Positions 48,988 to 63,010 of a DNA stretch of 64,000 nt are shown here, in pieces. The translations under genes and the position numbers were made by a program. The stretch's first letter is position 1. Each line of letters starts with the position of its first letter. The notes beneath the pieces are model-generated. The model ran no database searches and was not told where the DNA came from. It saw only the letters and a program-made list of their open reading frames with translations. The stretch lies in contig NC_091160.1 of NCBI RefSeq assembly GCF_040958095.1, positions 42,210,194-42,274,193 of the forward strand, in the 5' to 3' direction. The stretch comes from Procambarus clarkii (Eukaryota > Arthropoda > Malacostraca > Decapoda > Cambaridae).

Positions 48988-48989
<2 letters not shown>
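48598..48989. mobile_element. MITE inserted in a (TA)n array, with inverted TTAGG-type core
   Basis: A 392-bp element with inverted ends of about 75 bp: atgtcgtacctagtagccag at the left, its complement at the right. The body 48695-48800 has cctaacctaacctaacc followed after a short spacer by ggttaggttaggttagg, i.e. telomere-type pentanucleotides in opposite directions. It encodes nothing. A TA target is consistent with mariner-like or similar transposases. Confidence 0.88.
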
Positions 48990-49079
<90 letters not shown>

Positions 49080-49179
49080 ATATTATATATATATATACAC
49101 ATATATATATATACATACATACATTACATACATACACACACACACGTATGTATAATACACACACACACACACCCCCCGC

Positions 49180-49180
<1 letters not shown>
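48990..49180. repeat. (TA)n then (CA)n array, left of LINE copy 2
   Basis: TA repeats to about 49100, passing into tacatacat and (ca)n. They end just before the LINE frame. Confidence 0.93.
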
Positions 49181-52046
<2,866 letters not shown>

Positions 52047-52073
52047 TAATTAGTATTAAACTTTGAACACTAA

Positions 52074-52079
52074 TTTATT
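52074..52079 (-). terminator. RIDA: Possible RIDA polyadenylation signal
   Basis: AATAAA on the minus strand, 372 bp after the RIDA stop. It is the first good hexamer I noticed downstream, but this is not proof of use. Confidence 0.35.
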
Positions 52080-52450
52080 GCTTAATGAACTATGCCTCAC
52101 TACAGCTCCACCAGGGTACTGCTAAATCTAACTGGAGACATTTCTTAGCCTTAGCCCTAAAACAACATTATTAGCAGTCATCACAGCTTTACTTACAGTG
52201 GCTAATGTATGCAGGAGGAAAAAAAAAGTGTGTTGGGTGAACATACTTTATGCAGAATTACTAGCATAATCTCTCTCGACCACACACACTGTTAAAAACA
52301 AAACAGTCACATTGGTTAGTGGAGGAATTCACTGCCAATTACAATATTACTGTTTCCTATAACACATTTTGTAAATTTCTAGAAACATTTGTTAAATATA
52401 TGACTCTGGCTTTCTTCACCAATGTTTCAAGCAGTATACGTGCAGACCAG

Positions 52451-52507
52451 TCACTGGTGGTCCAACTCCCCCACTACAGCAATGGCCTCAATCTCTACAC
52501 GTCCTCC
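52451..52507 (-). CDS. RIDA: RIDA exon 5
   Basis: 57 nt: GGRVEIEAIAVVGELDHQ and TGA. Acceptor ttaacag at 52508-52514. This short exon supplies the last beta strand; it has no independent long frame. Confidence 0.95.
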   Translation of the reverse strand, partial: GGRVEIEAIAVVGELDHQ

Positions 52508-55500
52508 CTGTTAAAAGTCATTTTGGAATATTCAATAAGGCAAATACACACAAATCACAATAGCGTGATGCATCAAATGAACAAATCCACGAGGGCCGTA
52601 AAGAGGGTTGGAACCAACGTCCAAGACGATCCCAGATGCTGCCTTAATCGACTGAGCTACGACATGGAAAAGAATTGCAACCAAAAGTTCTACTGACTTT
52701 ACTTGGATCCTGCAGCCTCGGGTGCATGGGGGGAATTGTGTAAAATCCTGGTTTGTGTCTCGGAGAGGCTGCAGGATCCAAGTACAACTTCGGGTTGCAA
52801 TTCTTTTCCATGTCGTAGCTCCGTCGATTATGGCAGCGTCTGGGATTGTGTCGGACGTAGGTTCGAACCCCCGTCACGGCCCTTGTGGATTTATCCATAA
52901 GGCAAATATAGTTACAAGTCCCATACTTACAAGTTAATACTATGTACACAGACTATTTTTGTTGAATTTAAGCATGTACAGTACTTTATTCAGGTTTAAA
53001 ATATCATACTGAATGGTATCTAAGGCTAGACTACCTAGTCTAACTGCTTGAGTTCCGTCTAGCTCCCCGAGAAGTTTTTACCGTGTCTTTAGACACTTGT
53101 ATACTCAAAGTTACATTTCAAAGCCGATATTCAGAGTGGTTTGCTGAAAATCTCCTCCCACACAAAGACCCACTTTGGAACCAATTTAGTATTCTACACA
53201 TCTTCATTTCTGCCTCAGAGTTTCTCCCATTTGTAGTCTTTCACTTGTAGTTTGCTTGTTAAGAACACAGTATACAGAATGGATTGGGATCTGTTAAACA
53301 TTAATATGCTATTCCTGTCTCAACATTTCTTTCTATCTTTCTGTTCTTGTAACCATGTCCAATAGTTGTGTTGTGCTTGTTTGTAGTACTGTACTAGCAT
53401 GCTTGTAGGCTTGGCCTCTTCCTACAACCCTTTCATTTTCTTTGGTTCTCTGGTCCTCTCAGAATTTCTATTAAATAAGTCCTGCTTTGGTACAAAAATT
53501 TGGGTGCCTTTATATATATATATTGTACATTATTTATAATCAATCCCGAATCCCCTTCCCTCAATCACGTTCAGAAATTGTATGTCCTATTGCAAGCCTC
53601 CGCCACAGTCAATTGTTTTCATGTTAAAGTCCAGAAGTACAGTACCAGTGCCATCAGTTGTGCATTATAATAATAACAATAATAATGATAAATAATAATT
53701 CACTGAGTCAGGGGTATACAGTTTATACATATACAGTAGTACATGTTGGGCTTATATCCAGGTCCCTCCCACCCCCCAGGGTCGAATTACTGACCCACCC
53801 CACAAGCTGACTAATTCCTGGGGTACCTATTTACTGCTAGGTGGACAGGGGCATGAGGTGATAGAAAACAACGATTTCTGTGGAGCTTGGGATTCTAACC
53901 CGGAATTCTCGATTGTGAGACGAGAAACCCGATTGTACTACCGGGACCCTATAAAATGCTTTATCTCTGTTTATTACTCAAACCCTTACATGTCCCTCCA
54001 GTTTGTTGTCTATTTCTTCATCCATATACAGTCTGTTTTGGAATGTATACAGACAGGTACCATTTTATCCTTTTAGTTGGACATCTCCAGTGCCAATACA
54101 GGTATGTCCTCATCCCGTAGGAGGTCTAGGGGAAATGTTTACATTTCTATTCTCATTCACTAGCTTTGATAATACCACCTGCTCTATCTTGTCTCCAAAC
54201 TGGATAGCCCCTTGGGAAGATCTCATTTAAAACCGATTCATTAAGTTTTATCTCTACCAGGGTAACGATATCGGGGATCTTCACCTATATTATATTCATT
54301 AATGCCAATATTTATGTTGCCCCATCTATTTTAACAGGTTTTTAGCAACCTGTTATCTCCATTTCCCCCTCCTAGTGCCTTAGCCAACTCCTCATTGGAG
54401 AGCCACTTTCATTTCACCGGCTCTCCAATTCCTATCGCCTTTTACAATTTTTCTTCAGTCATGTTCCCATTTAACAATTTTGTTAAATGGGAATATGGGA
54501 ACCTCAACCTTCATTGAGGTTCCTGTTCAGTTTACATGTTTTAAGAGGTCTCTCTCTCTCCTTACTAACCACACTCCATATTTTCATTATTTTCCAACTT
54601 CTGCCACCTGTTTAACACACCATTTAGAGTCACCCTTAAAGACATCATGAGGGGGGGGGGGGGGTAGAAATAGCCTAAGCTACTCTATCCCTTTGAGATG
54701 TATTTATTGCTTATCTCAATAAACATACATGAACTTGAACTAAAGACATCATTTTCCTCTTTTCACAACTACCTATTCTACTATAACTGCCAACACAAAA
54801 TGGTGTAGAAATAATTGAAAGGGGTTCAATGGCAAAGGGGGGGGGGGGGGGGAGGGTCTATATAGGTAACATTCACACCATGGATTAATGAGAGTAAAAT
54901 AAACATACCTTCGGCAAATTGGCAACCTGGTAAGCTGCTCGTGCTGGCACAGCTTCGGAGAAAACTAAAAATTATGCAAATTTTAATATGAACAATTATA
55001 AAGACCAATACAACAATAAAAAAATAAAAGTAAATAAAAAACAGCACATGCTGTACAATGTACAACATTATTAACCCTTTATTTTCTGAATACCCCCTAC
55101 ACAACTCCCCCTTCCCCCCCAACATACCACACCTTTTTACTGTACAATATTTTATTATGGACTGTATTTGGAAATTAATATTTTTACTGCTTTTAAATGC
55201 TATTTGAGAGTTTGGTACATGTTAGAAATTGTTGTTTGCACACTACAACAAGTTTAACATTATGTGCAGTAAATTAAAAATAAATCAATGCTGTCATCAG
55301 TAACAAGAGAAAAGAACTCTTCCCCCTCCACCAGCTAGAGTACGGAGAATTACCACTTGGCACGCATTTATTCAATAAAAGAATTTGTCCATTTGTTTAT
55401 TTTTAGAGTTGTTCTATATATAAATATGCAACTACACTATACTGACTCATCATTCAAATGCTAGTCTTAAATTGTGCATAAATTGTTACAGTTTTGGCTC

Positions 55501-58500
55501 AACTGAAACATGGATATCACCAAATAAAATGTTATGACAAATAGTATAACGCACAGTATAGCTTATAATTTGAGTGGTAAAATATACCATTAAACACCTT
55601 AAAATTGAAATACAGTACTGGCTTACATGTAGACTAAATGTCACAGGTTTATAGCAACTCAAGAACCGATGAATTAACAACATGTCACCTATCACCTATG
55701 TCAAACACTACAGCTAGAGTTGGGACGAAAGCCTGGATCAAATTCACTTTGAACACCATTTACTTGGCCGCATTAGGTGGTATCAGACTAAAGGAAGACG
55801 GCCTTACAGTATGCCATGTAACCTCCATCGATGCAGAACAAGTTACCATCCATGCACCAAGAAAACATTTCTAATGTGATATCAATCAAGCACTCTGACC
55901 TTCAAAGTAAGATACTAGAACCAGTAAATGCTGCCATTGGTTGGCTTTAAAGCAATGTTACCCCCCCATGCTGTAGTGCCATAAATTGACATTTATGCTG
56001 CCTTCAAACCCTCACACTGCACACCTATTTCTACAATCTCCTTACTAAATTAAGTCATGTAATATATATTGTGTACAAAATATATACAGTACTGTATATG
56101 TACAAATCCACAAGGGCCGTGACGAGGATTCGAACCTGCGTCCGGGAGCATCCCAGACACTGCCTTAATCGACTGAGCTATGACAGGGCTAAAAGAGTTG
56201 AAACCGAAGTTCTACTAAACTTACTGCATGTTCATTTGATGCATCACGTTAAGTGTGATCTCTGTGTACTGTATATGTATTTAAGAGTGCTGGAATATTT
56301 GCATGCTTGGGCAAGTACTTTTTTATTTGTCATGGTGTATATATATGGAAGGGGTACATATTTCTTATTAGAAATGTAATAAAACTTTCAAAACATCCAC
56401 ATGCCAAAAGCTGTGTGTTCACAATAAAATACTCCATTTTTAATTAGTGTTCTGTATTTAATCAAGTTCTCCATGATTCAGACATCGCCAGCCAACTGTC
56501 CAAGGAAGCTTCAATGAAATCCCAGCAACATATGGATAGTGCCACAATTAGTAAATTTCTGTATTTCTGGTAAAACTGCATAAATTACAACAAATAATAA
56601 TGGCAGGCAAGAGAGCTACTGTAACTACCCTACCATCACCTGGCCAAGCACTCAGAGGTGTTGTAGTTTTCTTTATTGTACTGTACCTCTCCTTGGTCTT
56701 GAGCGAGCAGTAACTTCACTCACAAAACCATGCTACCTTTGCACACCAATATAAACCTGAAAAATGTACACTAGTAGGCCTGGGTAAGTCCAATGGTCAA
56801 CCATCCTAGGCAACTGGCATATCCCCTGACGGTGAATTTCTCAGTCGACATCTTAACACACACAGTTACCAACAGTGGACATCACTAGACTACATACAAT
56901 ATGTTAGAGTTCATTTTCAACTTGACAATCAAGAATTCCAGGTTTGAATCCCAGATGGGGTAGAAATAGTTGGTCAGCTTGTTGCAAGGCTGTATCCTAG
57001 AGGGTCAGTACTGTAAATCGACCATGGGGGGTTATCTCGATAAAACCTAACATGTATATATACACACTGGCTGCCACTCCCCGACAACATTTCACGATCC
57101 AGACAAGGCCATTATGCCAATTTTGCCTGAAATCCATTTAATGCTGTCCATGTGCATAACTGACAGACCAACTTTTAGAAGCATTTATAAGATGCAACAA
57201 TTTTATTATAAAATACTGTTCGTATACTATACTTACATGTTGAATAAACTTCATTCACTTTTGCAAAGTCACCAATATCTGCTAACAGCACAGTTGTCTT
57301 CACCACTGTAAACAATATTAAATATAAATAAAGATACAGTATGTAGAAGCTAAAGTTAAAGTTTTGTATAAATAACAGTACAGTACTGTAATCATTCAAA
57401 TGCTTATATTACATTGGGCATAAGCACATGCTGGCAAATATAGTACTGCACAGTATACACAAATGAAGAACAGTTATAACAAATGAAACGATGCTTAGTT
57501 AAGGGAGGCACAATCAAAAAGTTCAGAGAAAATGAGTACCAGTATACTAGAACACATAAATGTGTTCTAGGTGTTCAGCCCTTAAAAATGGAATAATTGA
57601 TTTGTAAACTGTATAGATTGGAATTTGTTAGCAGTCTGTATTGCTTTTTATATATTTTTTTTAAGTTGCTTGGATGCACAGTAATATATTCAGCTGGAAG
57701 TAGTTCCAATCTGTGATGCATAACTGAGCTTCAGTGTTTGATCAAAGAACTTCCTAACTATTTTTGTATCTTGTCAGATCACACCAAGCACTTGAATTCT
57801 ATTAAACCTTCCCTTACACATCAATATTAGGAGCTTACCATGCTTGTAGGTGCATCCAGCTTCCTCCAGAATATGCCCCATGTTGATTAAGGCAGTTTTA
57901 GTCTGTTCAACAACATCGTCACTAACCAAGTTCATGGTTTTTGGGTCCATTCCAAGCTGGCCAGAGATGTAAAGGGTATTGCCTGCTTGCACAGCTTGAC
58001 TGAAACAAGTGAGAAAAGTACTGAACAGTATGTAGATATGTGCACAATTATCTCCCCCCCTCTACCCTATATGATAAAAGTATATATAGTCTAGTATAAA
58101 CTGACAAAAACTTAGGATATTTGCTGTCATTTCTAGTACAGTATTTTCTCATTTTCCTTTGCATCAAAATTATATAAATAATGACATTTTCCTATATTAT
58201 TATTGTTAATAAATCTGTTGCATTGAAACAGCCTAGCATGACCTACTCCAGGCCAATGTAACAATGTATACAGTATTTGAAGTGTACACTTCAAACGTAA
58301 CAACATTTGCCAAAAGATTTTACAACCAACTAACCCAAGTCAGCCTAGTTTAATACACGAAGTTTTTTAATTAAAAAAGCTATGATCAAAACACCTGCAA
58401 ATAATAAACACCTGAATTACACAATTTGTCCATAGCCATTCTTAGCACATCATGCTGGCACGTTACAGGTCACTTAAGATTCAAGTTTCTCAAGATTTTA

Positions 58501-60211
58501 AAACTTAACACAAAATGTGTAAGCATCACTAGGTTGGGTATAGCAAGTTAGGTTTAAGTCAGGTACGGACCCAAAACAGTTCGCAAATACATTTTAAAAC
58601 CTGACCTAAGCGAACCTAACAAACTAACCCTATCTTGAGGTTATCTTGAGATGATTTCGGGGCTTTTTAGTGTCCCCGCGGCCCGGTCCTCGACCAGGCC
58701 TCCACCCCCAGGAAGCAGCTCGTGACAGCTGACTAACACCCAGGTACCTATTTTACTGCTAGGTAACAGGAGCATAGGGTGAAAGAAACTCTGCCCATTG
58801 TTTCTCGCCGGCACCTGGGATCGAACCCAGGACCACAGGATCACAACTCCAGCGTGCTGTCCGCTCGGCTGACCGGCTCCCTAAGATACATGTATAATTT
58901 TGACATATAGAAAAGCTTAGTTGAAATGCTGGTGTATGATGTGACCACAGTCCATCATTAAGTGATATACTTAACACTGATATGTAGAGGAGGCAGAGTG
59001 AACTTAAGCTTATTAAGGCTACTACTTAATTTAGAATTTACCTACTTAGAATTATCCGTTAGATTAAGGACCTGCCTGAAACGCTGCGCGTACTAGTGGC
59101 TTTACAAGATTGTAAATACTATGCTATGTATTCTCACAAACCCAATGTACCTTCTTATATATAAAATAAATAAATAAATAAAAAAATAAAATAAGGCTCT
59201 ACCACTCACCATTCCCAAGAAACAAATTTGCCAATATTCTAATTATTAAAACTACGTAGTGTTACGTAAGGCTGTTACACGAGGATAAAAATGTTTTGTT
59301 CATTTATTACATACCTGACAATGCCACTTTGTTGCCACTACACAATACACGTGTTGGTAACTACAGAATTTTATTTTTTATTTATTAATATATACAAGAG
59401 TCGTTACATGGTTGTAGAGCCACTAGTACGCGTAGCGTTTCGGGCAGGTCCCTGGAATACGATCCCCGCCGCGAAGAATCCTTGTTACAACCAAGTACAC
59501 ATTTTACTGTTGAGTTAAACAGAGGCTACAGTTAAGGATTTGCGCCCAGTAAATCCTCCCCGGCCAGGATACGAACCCATGACAAAGCGCTCGCGGAACG
59601 CCAGGCGAGTGTCTTACCACTGCGCCACGGAGACTGGTGTAGTGGAGACTACGTTGGAGCGACACCAACCACGGCGCCCCCATAGAGGTCTTCCTCCTCC
59701 ACTCACTCCGGGACCCCGGGATGATACCCAGGCAGGTCACCTCATGCCTCTGTTCACCTAGCAGTAAACAGGTACCTGGGAGTCAGTTAACTGTTGTGGG
59801 ATGCTTCCTGGGGAGGGTCAATTGTTCCACCTTAGCTGGGGGGGTGGGGTGGGGAGGGGGGGGAAGGGGTGTACAATACCAGCCTCAAGTATACACACAC
59901 AGGCTACTTGTCCCCGACAAAGAGCACTACACCACCACTGCCTGACTGTGGTCGGGGCCACTACAGAAGGTCACCTTCACGTAAGCTTCTTACTCACCAA
60001 AAGTTAACTAACTTTTAGAGCTCTTTAGAGCTTTTAACCGGAGCTCTGTCAAGTTGTGAGAGCTCCTGCCTCACGCCTCTGCTCCACACACCGCCTCAAG
60101 CAAATGTTAACTGACTAAAATCTCTCTAGTTAAGCTATCTAACCTGTAAGGACCAATAGCCGCTGGGGCTTTGGGAGAGGAAATGACCTTCCTTATGATC
60201 TTGGAAGCCAT
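52451..60211 (-). CDS. RIDA: RidA/YjgF family 2-iminobutanoate/2-iminopropanoate deaminase, complete
   Basis: Five minus-strand exons (60144-60211, 57839-57999, 57237-57305, 54909-54964, 52451-52507) join in phase to 136 codons plus stop, the usual family length. RidA hydrolyses reactive enamine/imine intermediates made by PLP enzymes such as threonine dehydratase, protecting the cell from damage; it is a cytosolic or mitochondrial trimer. The protein begins MASKIIRKVISSPKAPAAIG, continues with PYSQAVQAGNTLYISGQLGM, has VVKTTVLLADIGDFAKVNEV in the middle, and ends PARAAYQVANLPKGGRVEIE + AIAVVGELDHQ. Arg108 in PARAAYQ is the conserved carboxylate-binding arginine of the active site. All splice sites are GT-AG. 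The gene is convergent with RXR. The introns carry several SINEs and a tRNA-like palindrome. Confidence 0.97.
52565..52905. repeat. Foldback pair of tRNA-like units
   Basis: The left unit (minus strand) and right unit (plus strand, about 52815-52895) share gtcgtagctc..tcgattaagg-type A-box and ggttcgaacccccgtcacgg-type B-box. They are separated by caggatccaagt repeats that also pair. A single similar unit lies at 56100-56215. Confidence 0.75.
53755..53955 (-). repeat. tRNA-derived SINE, diverged
   Basis: The minus strand reads gggtcccggtagtacaatcg, then gggttagaatcccaagctcc as B-box, and a body with cacctagcagtaaataggta. The body motif is shared with SINE family 2 and the 59640 element. Confidence 0.68.
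54465..54530. repeat. Two adjacent small hairpins
   Basis: ttcccatttaacaa pairs with ttgttaaatgggaa, and gggaacctcaa pairs with ttgaggttcc. They are next to each other in RIDA intron 4. Function unknown. Confidence 0.7.
54909..54964 (-). CDS. RIDA: RIDA exon 4
   Basis: 56 nt: (F)FSEAVPARAAYQVANLPK. It carries the active-site Arg. Acceptor tttttag, donor aag|gtatgt. Confidence 0.95.
56100..56220 (-). repeat. tRNA-like unit
   Basis: The minus strand reads tagctcagtcgattaaggca and gcaggttcgaatcctcgtca, clear A- and B-boxes, ending with gtcacggcccttgtggattt. Same family as the palindrome at 52565. The acceptor stem does not pair well, so it is a SINE head and not a tRNA gene. Confidence 0.65.
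57237..57305 (-). CDS. RIDA: RIDA exon 3
   Basis: 69 nt: (V)VKTTVLLADIGDFAKVNEV + YST. Acceptor tttacag, donor t|gtaagt. Confidence 0.96.
57839..57999 (-). CDS. RIDA: RIDA exon 2
   Basis: 161 nt: (S)QAVQAGNTLYISGQLGMDP, then KTMNLVSDDVVEQTKTALIN and MGHILEEAGCTYKH. Contains the family motif ISGQ. Acceptor gtttcag, donor g|gtaagc. Confidence 0.97.
58628..58885 (-). repeat. tRNA-derived SINE, family 2, in RIDA intron 1
   Basis: Reverse-oriented near-identical copy of 47562-47815: it begins (minus strand) ggagccggtcagccgagcgg and ends ttatcttgaggtt-type repeats. Same strand as RIDA. Confidence 0.92.
59055..59190 (+). repeat. SINE family 1 tail fragment
   Basis: gattaaggacctgcctgaaa and tagtggctttacaagattgt, then an (aaat)n tail. 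Head missing. Confidence 0.75.
59375..59635 (-). repeat. tRNA-derived SINE, family 1
   Basis: The minus-strand head agtctccgtggcgcagtggt...gggttcgtatcctggccggg and body are the counterpart of 19665-19960. Located in RIDA intron 1. Confidence 0.88.
59636..59835 (-). repeat. Repeat abutting the SINE
   Basis: The minus strand contains tacctgtttactgctaggtg and gaggtgacctgcctgggtat, resembling a SINE 2-like body without a clear head. Possibly the older target of the adjacent SINE. Confidence 0.5.
60144..60211 (-). CDS. RIDA: RIDA exon 1
   Basis: 68 coding nt from the ATG at 60211. MASKIIRKVISSPKAPAAIG + PY, ending after AG. Donor ag|gttaga. The basic start is normal for the family. The upstream 60212-60340 region is GC-richer and may hold the promoter; a TATATAG-like stretch lies at about 60325-60331 on the minus strand. 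Confidence 0.93.
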
Positions 60212-62680
60212 CGTATAAAGCCACTTGTGACGGCCGCCGGGCACACACTGACCCCCCATACTGGCGCCCACCCCTATACCCACCACTCACCCACTGACGT
60301 CACAAACCCTCCCCCAGCCCCACACTATATAGAAAACAATATTTATATAGGAAATATATATATTTATCTCTCAGAATGTTCGGTAATACGTTTATTGCTT
60401 GTGATGTGTGTCTATGTATGAATTAACACGATGTACTGAACGGGGTGAGAATAGCTTGAGCTACCTCATTCCTTTATGTGTGTATTTTACCTCAATAAAC
60501 TTATTTCAATTTCAATTCAATATTTATATTTTATTTTGGTTAGGAAAGGATAGGTTGGGTTAGAACAATGTAAGTTAGGTTAAGAGAAGTTTGATCATAT
60601 ATTTAATTCAAATTTGATTTAGTGTTGTAGTATCCTGCTGGTCGGTTATTTCTCCATACCTCCTTCGCCGTTTTCTCTCATCTCCGCTGTAGGGGTACAT
60701 AAGTCATTACATAAGTATTTTTTAAATTCAAATACATAATTTATATAAATGCTTATATATTTATAGTTAGGTAATATATATATATATTGGCTTTCAGGTA
60801 AATAATGTTATATGCTAGTGACTTTACAAGAATGTACCACTTAATTTACCAACATATGTGCTGTATTTTGACAACCCAATAATGTCCCCTCGTGTACATA
60901 AATACAGGTAAATAAGTGGCCGTGAGTGGCGAGTCAAGACGTGCAGTCACCCCCCTTGGATTCAAAAAGCCCCCCTCCCTACCTAACTACCTTAATTTAA
61001 AAGTACCTAATTTCATCCTCATAGTTTCCTACCTCGTGCAATAAACTCACACTGCATCTTGTGCTACCCACTCCCCCAAAATATGTGCCTAAGCCATATA
61101 ACTTCACCATTGTAATCATTGCTATCATCTTATATCATGGTTGTTATATTGAACATATATTTTACTACATTATACCTTAGAAATAATCCTCAAATTATGC
61201 TACAATATACCTGATGATAATCCTCAAATTTTACTATAATGTACTACTCATCTTCGTCAAATTTTCTTACAATGTACCTGTTAAATTTCTCAATATTTTT
61301 ACTGTACAATTATGTAGTTACCTAATTACCTTCTTTTCAACGGGGGTATTCTGCACATCCTGCCATGTCTTCTGGTCTCATGTGATGCTTGTGACCACAA
61401 GCTCATCCTGTAACTACACTGAGGTAATTACTCTCTCTCTGCACATTACATTATTAATTAGAATTAGGCAGGTGCAGCAACACCAAATATTACCATCTTG
61501 GTTTGTAACATCAGTGGATACCACATCATCAGTGAGAAGTAGCAGTGTAAGTCAGGAAGTGTCCAGATTAAGGTATTCCTCCAATGGGGGGTCTGTATAT
61601 ACTTGCAGTCTTACACGTCTCACAGTAATTAATTATCAAAAGAAGGAACCAAGCCAGGGAGACTATGTATGGGAACCAAGCCAGGGAGACTATGTAGCAA
61701 ACCTCTCAGTAATGAGCCCCTGGAATTGAACATTGAGGAAACGGGTCCAGAATGAATGAATGAATGATTAGGGAAAAGCGCCAAGCAAACGGGTCCAGAG
61801 TGACCGATTCCTGGGGAGCAGTCCTGGTCATTCTGTGTGACTTGTAGGCTTTAATATGTTCATTATGGGATGTTAATCTACCTATTGAGCCAAAAGTGAA
61901 CTCGCTGGTCAGTTTTTGTAATATTACACATCAGAGGCAAGTCATCTGGGTAATAATGTACTTAACCAATACTTAAAATTCTGTTATTACAGAGTAATAG
62001 AAATGTTGCTGTTTATTATTTTAATCTATATATCATTTATCTGATGGAAGCAAAATTAATTACCTGAATTAATCTTTATTTATCTGATGGCCACCATCTC
62101 CAGTTGCCTCAATAAGGTGCTTATCAAATGCACTCTTATATATGATAAGACATCCACAAGCTTGGAATTCACTTTAATCAAATTCACTAACATCAAGTTT
62201 GTTTATTTTTTAATGACAAAATATTGTAATACAGTATAAATAACATTTTAAAGTTCTAGACTAGTCCTGGCAGTGATCAAGTAATTGGCTTTAAATGGAT
62301 GACATTAAAGCAGTTTATGTAAACTGATTTAATACAATAATGTTTGCAATAAAATAATAATCTTATATTGTTTCCTTTACTGTAATTTGTTACCATGTCA
62401 CTAGTCAAATAGTCCTAGCAATAAAGTGCGTACACATAACTGTATATCCTATCGCCTTAAAAAAAAAAATAAACTGGTTCAGCATGGGCAATGATTGGTC
62501 AGTACTCTGAAGACACTGGTCTGCAGGCAGCCAGTCAATGACCACGCTGTTAACTACCTGGGGCTAATTTTAGATGGACCTACAAAAGGCCATATTACAT
62601 AAAGGCCATTGCCTGGCCAATCATTGAACTCAACACCTCTCCAGGATATTTATCTTATCTTCTAATGACTCCAACTGGAA
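60212..62680. other. Upstream of RIDA; no further gene seen
   Basis: AT-rich with short tracts such as (TA)n at about 60775. The frame 61214-61729 (171 codons) shows no domain and contains a local 23-bp duplication (accaagccagggagactatg at 61648 and 61675). Confidence 0.6.
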
Positions 62681-62681
62681 A

Positions 62682-62885
62682 TTGAGTACCCAAATGAGCC
62701 ACAGACACATTAGAAAAAACTTTTTCCGTGTCAGAGTAGCTAATCATTGGAATGCATTAGAAAGTGATGTGAGGGAGGCTGACTCCATAGTTTCAAAGGT
62801 AGATATGATAGAGCTCAATAAGCTCAGGAACCTGTACACCAGTAGATTGACAGATAAGAGGCAGGAACAACGAGCCAAAACTTAT
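62682..62885 (+). mobile_element. LINE C-terminal fragment
   Basis: The frame reads HRHIRKNFFRVRVANHWNAL and ESDVREADSIVSKVDMIELN, the usual end of Jockey-type LINE proteins (NxRKNFFxxRVxxxWNxLP). Followed by a run of C. Confidence 0.65.
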
Positions 62886-62919
62886 CCCCCCCCCCCAACC
62901 TCTGGTTGGTATTGCAATG

Positions 62920-63010
62920 GATCCAAACCACTTGGGCTGAACGGTAGAGCGACGGTCTCTTGTCATGTAGGTCTGCATTCAATCCCCAACCATCCAAGTG
63001 GTTAGGCACC
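62920..63010 (+). repeat. tRNA-like SINE head
   Basis: ccacttgggctgaacggtag (A-box region) and ggtctgcattcaatccccaa (B-box), with the end ccatccaagtgg pairing with the start. It looks like a tRNA-derived repeat; the anticodon arm is poor. Confidence 0.6.

Larger units (their letters stand above)
52508..54908 (-). other. RIDA: RIDA intron 4
   Basis: 2.4 kb. It holds the tRNA-like palindrome (52565-52905), a SINE (53755-53955), small hairpins (54465-54500) and G-runs (54651, 54838). No other gene seen in 52910-53750. Confidence 0.8.

Noticed and set aside
61214-61729. Plus-strand frame of 171 codons
   Set aside because: No recognisable domain, AT-rich composition typical of intergenic DNA, and includes a local duplication.
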